Part shown: positions 6,610 through 12,567 of the stretch, one piece after another | How positions within the stretch are numbered: the first letter of the stretch is position 1 | How the letters are laid out: each line of letters begins with the position of its first letter | Assembly: GCA_021545595.1 (NCBI GenBank) | Contig: JAJRVG010000018.1 | Coordinates: 1-12,567 of the forward strand | DNA from: Zetaproteobacteria bacterium | Lineage (GTDB): Bacteria; Pseudomonadota; Zetaproteobacteria; Mariprofundales; Mariprofundaceae | Direction of reading: 5' to 3' | DNA length: 12,567 nucleotides | Made by a program: the position numbers and the translations under genes | Notes under the pieces: model-generated | Told to the model about the DNA's origin: nothing | The model's input: only the letters and a program-made list of their open reading frames with translations | Databases searched by the model: none

Positions 6610-9042
6610 TTGGCTGAATTAATGAATGAGACCGCCGAACCAATTGATACTGACGCTCAGGGTGTTCTGCCGGTTCTGCCACTGCGTGATATTGTCGTAT
6701 TTCCACACATGATCGTTCCACTTTTCGTCGGACGTGAGAAGTCGGTTCATGCACTTGATGAGGTGATGCAGTCGGGTAAGCAGATTCTTCTGCTCGCGCA
6801 GAAGGACGCTGATAAAGATGATCCGTCTGCAGAAGACCTCTATGATGTTGGCACTGTAGGGAGCATTTTGCAGTTGCTCAAGCTTCCGGATGGAACCATT
6901 AAGGTACTGGTTGAGGGTGGCGCACGTATATGTGTAGACAACATCAGGGACGATGGTAAATCTCTCCGGGCCGATTTTTCTCCCATGGAAGAGAAGCAGG
7001 AGGATGTTCGTGAGCAGGAGGTGGTTGCCAGATCTCTTGAGCAGCAGTTTGAGTCTTATGTGAAACTTAATAAGAAGACACCTCCGGAAGTGCTGGTCTC
7101 TGTCTCTGCCGTGGAGGATGTAGAGAGGCTGGCGGATACCATTGCCTCACACCTGAATCTGAAGCTGGAAGATAAGCAGGCACTGCTTGAGCTTTCGAGT
7201 GTTATTGAGCGTCTTGAGCGCCTCTACATGTTTATGGAAGAGGAGATGGAGATACTTCAGGTGGATAAGCGCATCCGCTCCCGTGTGAAGCGTCAAATGG
7301 AGAAGAGCCAGCGCGAGTACTATCTCTCCGAACAGATGAAGGCGATCCAGAAGGAGTTGGGTGAAGAGGATGCCCATAGTGAACTTGATGAGATTGCTGA
7401 AAATATCGAAAAGCTGGGTCTGAGCAAAGAGGCAAAGAGTAAAGCCGAAGCAGAGCTGAAGCGGTTGAAGATGATGCCACCGATGAGTGCTGAGGCAACC
7501 GTTGTACGTAACTATCTGGACTGGTTGCTGGAAGTGCCGTGGAAAAAACGGACACGTATCCGTCGCGATCTTACCGCCGCTGAAACGATACTGAATGAAG
7601 ATCACTTCGGTCTCGAGAAGGTGAAAGAGCGTGTGCTTGAGCATCTGGCTGTCCTGCAACTGGTGCGGAAAATTAAAGGCCCGATCCTCTGTTTTGTAGG
7701 CCCTCCGGGTGTGGGTAAGACATCGCTTGGCCGCTCCATCGCACGGGCGACCCGCAGGGAGTTTGTTCGCATGAGCCTCGGTGGTGTGCGTGATGAGTCA
7801 GAGATTCGGGGTCATCGTAGAACTTATATTGGTTCCATGCCGGGTAAGATGATTCAGGCGATGAAAAAGGCGGGAAGTAAAAACCCGCTCATTCTGCTGG
7901 ATGAGATTGATAAGATGGGTTCGGACTTCCGTGGAGATCCATCTTCAGCACTGCTGGAGGTTCTCGATCCTGAACAGAATCACACCTTTAATGATCACTA
8001 CATGGAAGTGGACTATGACCTTTCCGAGGTGATGTTTATTACAACAGCCAACAGCTTTAATATCCCGGGGCCACTTCTGGACCGGATGGAGATCATCCAG
8101 ATCTCCGGCTATACCGAAGTGGAAAAGATAGCGATTGCCAAGCGCTATCTTCTGCCCAAACAGATGAAAAACCATGGTTTGAAGGAGGGGCAGTTCAACC
8201 TTGATGATGCTGCATTGACCAATATCGTGCGTTACTACACACGCGAGGCAGGTGTACGAAATCTTGACCGTGTTCTGGCCAAGCTCTGTCGGAAAATTGC
8301 CAGAGAGTTGATTGCTACGGAGTTTAAAGAGAGCAGGAAGATTGTTGTGGCTGATCTTGAAAAACTGCTCGGTGTACATAAATATCGCTTTGGCCTTGCC
8401 GAAGAGAGGGATCAGATCGGTGTTGTAACAGGGCTGGCCTGGACGGAAGTGGGCGGCGAGCTGCTACAGATTGAAACCGCCCTGACACCGGGTAAAGGCA
8501 AGCTTACTGTCACCGGACAGTTGGGTGATGTCATGCAGGAGTCTATTCAGGCAGCACTGACCTATGTCCGCTCACGGGCAACCATGCTTGGACTGAAGCC
8601 GGATTTTCACCAGAAAGTGGACATTCATGTGCATGTCCCTGAAGGGGCGATTCCAAAAGATGGACCCTCTGCAGGACTGGCAATGGCAACTTCGATTGTC
8701 TCTGCTCTGACCGGCATTCCAGCCCGTAAAGATGTCTGCATGACTGGTGAAATAACCTTGCGTGGCAAGGCGTTACCCATTGGTGGACTGAAAGAGAAAC
8801 TGCTGGCGGCACACCGTGGTGGATTGACGGATGTGGTGATCCCTGAAGAGAATGAAAAGGATCTGAAGGATATCCCCGGGAATATATTGGAGGGCCTGAA
8901 AGTGCATGTTGTGTCACATATAGATGAAGTGCTTAAATGTGCCTTGACGAGGCTGCCCGCTGGGTTAAGTATCCCCTCAGACTTTGTTCCGGAATCAATC
9001 GTGGGGATCTATTTAGAAGAGGGATCGACGACGGCACATTAA
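6610..9042 (+). CDS. lon: Lon protease (ATP-dependent serine protease La)
   Basis: The product is 810 aa, with the usual three-part plan. A substrate-binding N-terminal domain begins VLPVLPLRDIVVFPHMIVPL and is followed by a long coiled-coil region. The AAA+ domain has Walker A GPPGVGKT (364-371) and Walker B with Asp431-Glu432. The C-terminal protease has the Ser-Lys dyad, Ser687 in DGPSAG and Lys730 in GGLKEK. I chose the TTG start at 6610 because a perfect AGGAGG (6598-6603) is 6 nt upstream; the in-frame ATG at 6622 is 18 nt away. Lon is a cytoplasmic hexamer that removes damaged and regulatory proteins. It follows clpX on the same strand across a 137-nt gap; I see no convincing promoter of its own. 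Confidence 0.98.
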   Translation: MAELMNETAEPIDTDAQGVLPVLPLRDIVVFPHMIVPLFVGREKSVHALDEVMQSGKQILLLAQKDADKDDPSAEDLYDVGTVGSILQLLKLPDGTIKVLVEGGARICVDNIRDDGKSLRADFSPMEEKQEDVREQEVVARSLEQQFESYVKLNKKTPPEVLVSVSAVEDVERLADTIASHLNLKLEDKQALLELSSVIERLERLYMFMEEEMEILQVDKRIRSRVKRQMEKSQREYYLSEQMKAIQKELGEEDAHSELDEIAENIEKLGLSKEAKSKAEAELKRLKMMPPMSAEATVVRNYLDWLLEVPWKKRTRIRRDLTAAETILNEDHFGLEKVKERVLEHLAVLQLVRKIKGPILCFVGPPGVGKTSLGRSIARATRREFVRMSLGGVRDESEIRGHRRTYIGSMPGKMIQAMKKAGSKNPLILLDEIDKMGSDFRGDPSSALLEVLDPEQNHTFNDHYMEVDYDLSEVMFITTANSFNIPGPLLDRMEIIQISGYTEVEKIAIAKRYLLPKQMKNHGLKEGQFNLDDAALTNIVRYYTREAGVRNLDRVLAKLCRKIARELIATEFKESRKIVVADLEKLLGVHKYRFGLAEERDQIGVVTGLAWTEVGGELLQIETALTPGKGKLTVTGQLGDVMQESIQAALTYVRSRATMLGLKPDFHQKVDIHVHVPEGAIPKDGPSAGLAMATSIVSALTGIPARKDVCMTGEITLRGKALPIGGLKEKLLAAHRGGLTDVVIPEENEKDLKDIPGNILEGLKVHVVSHIDEVLKCALTRLPAGLSIPSDFVPESIVGIYLEEGSTTAH

Positions 9043-9083
9043 TACATTTTCAGTTGATGAATATTAAAATAAAAAAAAACCGG

Positions 9084-9114
9084 TTGACAGGAGATGGGGT
9101 CAAATGATTATAGT
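9084..9114 (+). promoter_or_regulatory. Candidate hupB promoter
   Basis: A perfect -35 box TTGACA (9084-9089) precedes TATAGT (9109-9114) with a 19-nt spacer, slightly longer than ideal. The predicted start is near 9121, about 27 nt before the HU ATG. An inverted repeat TTGAC/GTCAA (9084-9088, 9099-9103) overlaps the -35 box and spacer and could be a regulator site. Confidence 0.5.
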
Positions 9115-9147
9115 TCGATCCATCAAACACAGCTAGCGGGAGAAAAA

Positions 9148-9420
9148 ATGAATAAAGCAGAATTAATCGATCATGTGGCAGCAAATGCTGACCTGAGTAA
9201 AGTAGCAGCAGGTGCTGCGGTGGAGGCAGTTCTTAGTGGTGTTACTGGCGCTCTGAGTAATGGCGGTAGCGTAAGTCTGGTAGGATTTGGTACTTTTTCA
9301 GTAGCAGATCGTGCGGCACGTACTGCACGTAATCCACGTACTGGTGAGGCAATTCAGGTTGCAGCATCCAAGGCACCTAAGTTTAAAGCTGGCAAAGCTC
9401 TGAAAGACGCTGTTAAGTAA
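9148..9420 (+). CDS. hupB: DNA-binding protein HU
   Basis: The product is 90 aa, the standard HU length. I chose ATG 9148, preceded by CGGGAG (9137-9142), because the protein then begins MNKAELIDHVA as in other HU proteins; an in-frame ATG at 9094 lies between the promoter boxes. The dimer core contains LVGFGTFSV, and the DNA-binding arm contains RTARNPRTGEAI, including the proline-bearing tip that intercalates in the minor groove. HU compacts and bends chromosomal DNA. hupB after lon is conserved in proteobacteria. In E. coli ppiD comes next, but here tRNA genes follow. HU and IHF subunits resemble each other; length and arm sequence favour HU. Confidence 0.95.
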   Translation: MNKAELIDHVAANADLSKVAAGAAVEAVLSGVTGALSNGGSVSLVGFGTFSVADRAARTARNPRTGEAIQVAASKAPKFKAGKALKDAVK

Positions 9421-9429
9421 AAACTAAAT

Positions 9430-9447
9430 GAGCGGTCTATGCCGCTC
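9430..9447 (+). terminator. Short hairpin after hupB
   Basis: GAGCGG and CCGCTC form a 6-bp GC-rich stem with a TCTATG loop, followed by GTGCTTTT. It starts 10 nt after the hupB stop. The T run is offset by four bases, so it is a modest terminator or a 3'-end stabilising hairpin. Confidence 0.45.
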
Positions 9448-9456
9448 GTGCTTTTA

Positions 9457-9487
9457 AACAGGGGCTTAACAGGGCCCTTGTTTTTTT
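9457..9487 (+). terminator. Rho-independent terminator of hupB, abutting tRNA-Val
   Basis: AACAGGGGC (9457-9465) pairs with GCCCTTGTT (9474-9482) over nine positions with one G-T wobble. It is followed by a run of seven T (9481-9487). The T run ends at the base before the first nucleotide of mature tRNA-Val. Confidence 0.75.
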
Positions 9488-9563
9488 GGGCGCTTAGCTC
9501 AGTTGGTAGAGCACCGCCCTTACAAGGCGGTGGCCGCAGGTTCGAGTCCTGCAGCGCCCACCA
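9488..9563 (+). tRNA. tRNA-Val(TAC)
   Basis: This is a 76-nt cloverleaf with acceptor stem GGGCGCT/AGCGCCC, A73 and an encoded CCA. The anticodon stem CCGCC/GGCGG has loop CTTACAA, giving TAC at 9521-9523. The T-arm is GCAGGTTCGAGTCCTGC. No promoter is evident in the short stretch between hupB and this gene, so it probably depends on read-through from hupB or a promoter inside it. Confidence 0.95.
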
Positions 9564-9573
9564 TTTACTACCT

Positions 9574-9650
9574 GGAGCGGTAGTTCAGTTGGTTAGAATG
9601 CCGGCCTGTCACGCCGGAGGTCGCGGGTTCGAGTCCCGTCCGCTCCGCCA
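9574..9650 (+). tRNA. tRNA-Asp(GTC)
   Basis: This 77-nt tRNA has acceptor stem GGAGCGG/CCGCTCC, G73 and an encoded CCA. The anticodon stem CCGGC/GCCGG has loop CTGTCAC, giving GTC at 9608-9610. The T-arm contains CGGGTTCGAGTCCCG. It lies 10 nt after tRNA-Val, so the two are co-transcribed. Its last 19 nt (9632-9650) recur exactly at 9815-9833. Confidence 0.96.
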
Positions 9651-9654
9651 CGAT

Positions 9655-9685
9655 AAGCCTCTGATGGAAACGTCAGAGGCTTTTT
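9655..9685 (+). terminator. Rho-independent terminator after tRNA-Asp
   Basis: A perfect 10-bp stem, AAGCCTCTGA/TCAGAGGCTT (9655-9664 and 9673-9682), has an 8-nt loop and runs into TTTTT. It is only a few nucleotides from the CCA end of tRNA-Asp. Confidence 0.85.
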
Positions 9686-9704
9686 ATTGCCTATAAAAGA
9701 ACAA

Positions 9705-9833
9705 CTGTGCGGGTGGGAGCGAGAACACGCGATTGGGTTCGACAACATCGCAGGAGCGATGTTGAACGTCACGAAAGTGACGATCCGAAGGGTGGAGGGC
9801 AGGATGCCCGACATAGTCCCGTCCGCTCCGCCA
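9705..9833 (+). ncRNA. Candidate RtT-like structured RNA with tRNA-Asp 3'-end repeat
   Basis: The segment ends with an exact 19-nt copy (9815-9833) of the tRNA-Asp 3' terminus including CCA, 183 bp downstream of the original. Before it lie three stable hairpins. The first is CAACATCGC/GCGATGTTG with an AGGA loop (9743-9764). The second is CGTCAC/GTGACG with a GAAA tetraloop (9767-9782). The third is GGGCA/TGCCC (9797-9809). GGAGCG (9716-9721) can pair with CGCTCC inside the repeat (9824-9829), closing the structure. In E. coli the tyrT operon has about 178-bp repeats each containing 19 bp of the tRNA-Tyr 3' end, which yield rtT RNA. The repeat length and spacing here are strikingly similar. 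The family assignment is from memory and untested; 5' boundary approximate. Confidence 0.65.
9815..9833 (+). repeat. 19-nt direct repeat of the tRNA-Asp 3' end
   Basis: Positions 9815-9833 are identical to 9632-9650 over exactly 19 nt. Identity stops at both flanks (T versus G upstream, T versus C downstream). Such a duplication fits an RtT-type unit. It could also be an attachment-site scar left by an integrative element, but no integrase or cargo gene lies between the copies. Confidence 0.9.
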
Positions 9834-9845
9834 TTTGTTTAATAC

Positions 9846-9877
9846 GGCTTCAGGCTTCCTGCCTGAAGCCTTTTTCT
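9846..9877 (+). terminator. Strong rho-independent terminator after the RtT-like element
   Basis: GGCTTCAGGC (9846-9855) pairs perfectly with GCCTGAAGCC (9861-9870) around a TTCCT loop, followed by TTTTTCTATTTT. It is 12 nt after the CCA of the repeated tRNA end, as expected for the 3' end of that transcript. Confidence 0.9.
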
Positions 9878-9918
9878 ATTTTACCGTGTCTCCCTAGTAG
9901 AAGTTGTTAGGCATTCAC

Positions 9919-9937
9919 TATAATGCGTTGCCTGCCT
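9919..9937 (+). promoter_or_regulatory. Consensus -10 box upstream of the DUF1810 gene
   Basis: A perfect TATAAT (9919-9924) lies 24 nt before the DUF1810 ATG. No good -35 box is seen at 16-18 nt. It is followed by GCGT and TGCCTGCCT (9929-9937); the last nine bases also follow the -10 box in front of fbp. AGGCA/TGCCT arms (9909-9913, 9929-9933) flank the box. Confidence 0.4.
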
Positions 9938-9948
9938 ACACTGGGGCG

Positions 9949-10368
9949 ATGAACACGGATCGTTTTCTGGAAGCCTAGGATTATATTTATAATAATGTTC
10001 TTTCTGAATTAAGGAATGGTCAGAAACGAACTCACTGGATGTGGTTTATCTTCCCTCAAATAGCAGGGCTGGGACGCAGCCCCATGGCAAGGTTTTATGC
10101 CATCACAAATTTGGATGAGGCCCATGCATATTTAAATCACCCCCTGCTGGGGCCCAGACTTGTAGAGTGTACAAAAACGTTACTTGGCATTCAGGGCAAA
10201 GCTGCCAATGATATATTTGGGTATCCTGATGATATGAAGCTAAAGTCATCTATGACGCTGTTTGCTTCGATTGCAGGAGATGACTCTCCGTTTTCTGCCG
10301 TCCTGGAACGATTCTTTCACGGTGAGTTGGACAGACTGACCCTGGATAAAATTTCACCAAAGCCCTGA
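9949..10368 (+). pseudogene. DUF1810-family protein gene interrupted by an amber codon
   Basis: Read from ATG 9949, the frame gives MNTDRFLEA, then TAG (9976-9978), then DYIYNNVLSELRNGQKRTHWMWFIFPQ onward to TGA 10368, 139 codons in all. The part after the stop is a clear DUF1810 protein: the HWMWFIFPQIAGLGRSPMA motif, YAITNLDEAHAYLNHPLLGPRL and KLKSSMTLFASI are all conserved. Family members have a similar N-terminus and about 140 residues, and Gln at the stop position would fit, so one CAG-to-TAG change explains the break. The next in-frame ATG (10039) would remove the first 30 residues, including conserved ones. The ribosome binding site before 9949 is poor. The family has no firm function; some members are labelled calpastatin without good basis. 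Confidence 0.8.
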
Positions 10369-10469
10369 ACACCCGCTTTTGGCCATCGGCTCAGATTTTT
10401 TTCATCCAGTTGATTCGTCTGGCCATTCTGGTTTGTAGTTTAATCCCTGTCTTTGAACAGTGCTCTTTT

Positions 10470-10509
10470 TTGTAAGATGTTCCAATCATTGCTATGATGC
10501 TGCCTGCCT
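10470..10509 (+). promoter_or_regulatory. Candidate fbp promoter
   Basis: TTGTAA (10470-10475) and TATGAT (10493-10498) have 17-nt spacing, matching 4 and 5 of 6 consensus bases. They are followed by GC and TGCCTGCCT (10501-10509). The predicted start near 10505 gives a leader of about 35 nt with a GGAGGG ribosome binding site (10530-10535). The preceding 10369-10469 holds no gene that I can see. Confidence 0.5.
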
Positions 10510-10540
10510 TTTTCAAACATAACATTCTTGGAGGGATGAA

Positions 10541-11491
10541 ATGCCAGTGACACTGAACCGTATTGCCAAAGAGGGTGCCAATGGCCCCGCTATGATGCCA
10601 ATTATTCAAGGTGTCGGACGGGCAGGTATTGAAATATCTGCCCTGCTGCGTGGTGCGGTGTTTCGTGGTGCACTGGGCGTTGCCGGTAGTGAGAATGTTC
10701 AGGGCGAGCAGCAGCAGAAGATTGATATCCTCTCTGATGAAATTTTCCTTGATGAAATGCGTTCTACGGGCCACGTCTGTGCGGTTGGTTCCGAGGAGCA
10801 GGAAGAGCTTCTTATGATTGATGAGTATTCACATTCGGACTGGGTCGTACTGGTTGATCCACTGGATGGCTCATCCAATCTCGATATTGATGGTCCGGTT
10901 GGCACCATATTTTCAGTTGTTAAACGCAAGACGGCCAGCTCTGAAATGCCGCATGTGTCCGACACGTTGCAGTCCGGGCGTGAAGTGGTGGCTGCCGGTT
11001 ATGTGCTTTTTGGCCCATCTTTGATGCTGGTCTGTTCCGTTGGCGAGGGCGTTCATGGTTATACCTTTAATCCGAACAGTGCCCGCTTTGAGTTGAGCCA
11101 TCCGGACATGTCGATTCCTGCAACCGGTGGTTACTATTCGGTGAATGAATCCAATGCTGATAAATGGCTTGATGGCATGGGTAGTAAGCTTGAAGCATTG
11201 AAAGAGTCTTCCGGTCTGGGAATGCGCTATGTCGGTTCCATGGTGGCGGATATGCATCGCACTCTGCTCAAGGGTGGCATTTTTCTCTATCCAGCGGATG
11301 AGAAAAACAGCACGGGCAAGCTTCGTCTTCTTTATGAGGCGATTCCGATGGGTTACCTGATTGAGAATGCCGGCGGCAAGGCGAGCTGCAGTGCTGATCT
11401 GGCCATTCTGGATGTTGAACCAGAGGGGTTGCATCAGCGGGTGCCTGTTTATCTTGGCTCAACTTCTGCGGTTGAAAAACTGCTCGGATAG
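10541..11491 (+). CDS. fbp: Fructose-1,6-bisphosphatase class I
   Basis: The product is 316 aa from ATG 10541, with GGAGGG (10530-10535) 5 nt upstream. It hydrolyses fructose 1,6-bisphosphate to fructose 6-phosphate in gluconeogenesis and, in autotrophs, the Calvin cycle. Class I features are present: NVQGEQQQKID (52-62), the acidic SEE region (84-86), the metal-binding signature VDPLDGSSNLD (105-115), and substrate-site segments YVGSMVADMHRTLLKGGIFLYP and KLRLLYEAIPMGYLIENAGGKAS. It is a cytoplasmic metalloenzyme. The next gene begins 5 nt after its stop, so the two are probably co-transcribed. Confidence 0.96.
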   Translation: MPVTLNRIAKEGANGPAMMPIIQGVGRAGIEISALLRGAVFRGALGVAGSENVQGEQQQKIDILSDEIFLDEMRSTGHVCAVGSEEQEELLMIDEYSHSDWVVLVDPLDGSSNLDIDGPVGTIFSVVKRKTASSEMPHVSDTLQSGREVVAAGYVLFGPSLMLVCSVGEGVHGYTFNPNSARFELSHPDMSIPATGGYYSVNESNADKWLDGMGSKLEALKESSGLGMRYVGSMVADMHRTLLKGGIFLYPADEKNSTGKLRLLYEAIPMGYLIENAGGKASCSADLAILDVEPEGLHQRVPVYLGSTSAVEKLLG

Positions 11492-11495
11492 CATC

Positions 11496-12257
11496 GTGCC
11501 GGAGCACGCCGAATTCAGAGCGCTCTATCTAAGTGAAATAGGTGTCCACACACCACTCCCTGTCAATAGTGCTGATTCATCAAACAAGAGTTCCAATGAG
11601 ATCAGACCGGAGGGGGCCACAGTGGTTCCTTCTCCGCTCTCTTCCCGGTCCGGGCCAGTATCACTTTCTGCCACTTCAACTGCTGACACTGCTGTGGATG
11701 GGAACGGGCTGGATGATATTGCAATTCAGGCCTCATCATGCACGGCATGCCAGCTGTCTGAGCAGAGAACCAAAGTTGTATTCGGAGTGGGTAATCCCGA
11801 GGCAGATATTGTCTTTATTGGTGAGGCTCCCGGGCGCGATGAGGATATGAAGGGTGAACCGTTTGTGGGCAGGGCAGGGCAACTCCTGGACCGCATGCTG
11901 GTTACACTTGGTATGAACCGGTCAGAGGTCTACATCATGAATACGGTCAAGTGCCGCCCACCCAACAATCGTGATCCAAGGCCGGGTGAGGTTGAGGCAT
12001 GCAGCCGCTGGTTTGATGCTCAGCTCAGGGAGCTCTCGCCGAAAATTATCTGCCTGCTGGGAAGAGTCTCGGCACAGACAGTGCTTGAGACAGACAAGCC
12101 ACTTTCAGTTCTGCGTCGAAACTGGCACGACTACCACGGGATTCCGGTTCAGGTGATGTATCATCCGGCCTATCTGCTGCGATCTCCACAGCAGAAGCGG
12201 CACGCCTGGAGTGATCTCTGTGAGCTTAAGAGGCGTTACGGTTCACTCTCATCGTGA
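11496..12257 (+). CDS. Uracil-DNA glycosylase, family 4 (iron-sulfur type)
   Basis: The product is 253 aa from GTG 11496. The frame is open further upstream inside fbp, but this start is 5 nt after the fbp stop and gives the short N-terminal helix (PEHAEFRALYLSEIGV) usual for proteobacterial members. A Ser/Thr-rich linker covers about 22-72. Cys82, Cys85, Cys153 and Cys169 match the four ligands of the 4Fe-4S cluster. The active-site motif GEAPGRDED starts at 109 and continues into PFVGRAGQLLD; the second motif is HPAYLLRSP with His223. The enzyme removes uracil from DNA to start base-excision repair. It is probably translationally coupled to fbp; no strong ribosome binding site is seen. Some phage DNA polymerases have related domains, but this is a stand-alone enzyme. 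Confidence 0.93.
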   Translation: MPEHAEFRALYLSEIGVHTPLPVNSADSSNKSSNEIRPEGATVVPSPLSSRSGPVSLSATSTADTAVDGNGLDDIAIQASSCTACQLSEQRTKVVFGVGNPEADIVFIGEAPGRDEDMKGEPFVGRAGQLLDRMLVTLGMNRSEVYIMNTVKCRPPNNRDPRPGEVEACSRWFDAQLRELSPKIICLLGRVSAQTVLETDKPLSVLRRNWHDYHGIPVQVMYHPAYLLRSPQQKRHAWSDLCELKRRYGSLSS

Positions 12258-12567
12258 GATGAGTCTTCACCATCCATCTTTCTGATTTTAACACGTCTGA
12301 TCCAGTCGCCACGAAGGCTGGTTACCTCGATATAAACACCACTTTCCAGAATGCAGAGTTTGTCCTCAGGCTGATCACCAAGCAGGCTGACAATCAGTCC
12401 CCCTATGGTGGTGGCATTCTCCTCGGGCATCTGTGTATCCAGAGCCAGATTCAGATCATGCAGGTTCGCTGTGCCGGCAACCACCAGTGACCCATCCGGT
12501 TGCGGCCATACTTCCGGCAGCGATGGGATATCGGATTCATCAACAATTTCACCAACGATCTCCTCGA
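12236..12567 (-). CDS. HlyC/CorC-family transporter-associated protein, C-terminal part
   Basis: The minus-strand frame is open from the window edge to TAA at 12238-12236, about 110 codons, with the N-terminus outside the window. The visible part starts with EEIVGEIVDESD, the typical end of the second CBS domain, followed by the CorC_HlyC domain: WPQPDGSLVVAGTANLHDLNLAL, an acidic PEENATTIGGLIVSLLG segment, then a core ending GDWIRRVKIRK and an acidic tail. The internal GTG at 12484 is not the real start. Family members are linked to magnesium/cobalt homeostasis, either as soluble CorC-like proteins or as membrane-anchored CNNM-type proteins; the missing part would decide. Its 3' end overlaps the glycosylase gene by 22 bp in convergent orientation. 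Confidence 0.88.
   Translation of the reverse strand, partial: EEIVGEIVDESDIPSLPEVWPQPDGSLVVAGTANLHDLNLALDTQMPEENATTIGGLIVSLLGDQPEDKLCILESGVYIEVTSLRGDWIRRVKIRKMDGEDSSHDESEP

Noticed and set aside
9632..9833. attL/attR scar of an integrative element at tRNA-Asp
   Set aside because: An exact tRNA 3'-end duplication is the classic sign, but only 164 bp lie between the copies, with no integrase remnant, and the highly structured content fits an RtT-type unit better.
9707..9910. Arg-rich 67-codon open frame across the RtT-like element, reminiscent of the protamine-like Tpr of E. coli tyrT
   Set aside because: The basic composition follows from the GC-rich hairpins, the start is GTG without a ribosome binding site, and the frame runs through the terminator.

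Overview
This window looks like a chromosomal core-gene segment from a Gram-negative proteobacterium. The gene order tig-clpP-clpX-lon-hupB, the lipoprotein signal peptides and the tRNA gene sequences all point to Proteobacteria. A gamma- or zetaproteobacterium fits best, but the sequence alone does not fix the genus. No transposase, integrase, CRISPR array or plasmid function is visible.

Layout. Positions 1-159 hold the 5' part of an unrecognised minus-strand gene cut by the window edge. Next is a secreted SEL1-repeat protein (398-1414) carrying an in-frame 12-bp tandem repeat. A tRNA cluster follows: Pro(TGG), Arg(TCT), His(GTG) and Lys(CTT), at 1583-2024, with a stable-RNA-type promoter in front and a hairpin terminator behind. 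A DUF4136 lipoprotein gene (2201-2761) and tRNA-Leu(TAG) come next.

The centre is the protein quality-control block. Trigger factor (3211-4539) meets nascent chains at the ribosome. ClpP (4602-5216) and ClpX (5219-6472) form the ATP-dependent ClpXP protease and are translationally linked. Lon (6610-9042, TTG start) is the second AAA+ protease. HU (9148-9420) is the nucleoid protein. An 86-bp imperfect palindrome fills most of the clpX-lon gap.

After hupB, tRNA-Val(TAC) and tRNA-Asp(GTC) follow a terminator hairpin directly. The most unusual part of the window is 9705-9833. The last 19 nt of tRNA-Asp are repeated exactly, 183 bp downstream, at the end of a series of three stable hairpins. This closely resembles the tRNA-3'-end-derived repeat of the E. 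coli tyrT operon (rtT RNA).

The right part carries a DUF1810 gene broken by one amber codon, then fructose-1,6-bisphosphatase with a closely following family-4 uracil-DNA glycosylase. Last is the 3' end of a HlyC/CorC-family gene on the minus strand, which overlaps the glycosylase gene tail to tail by 22 bp.
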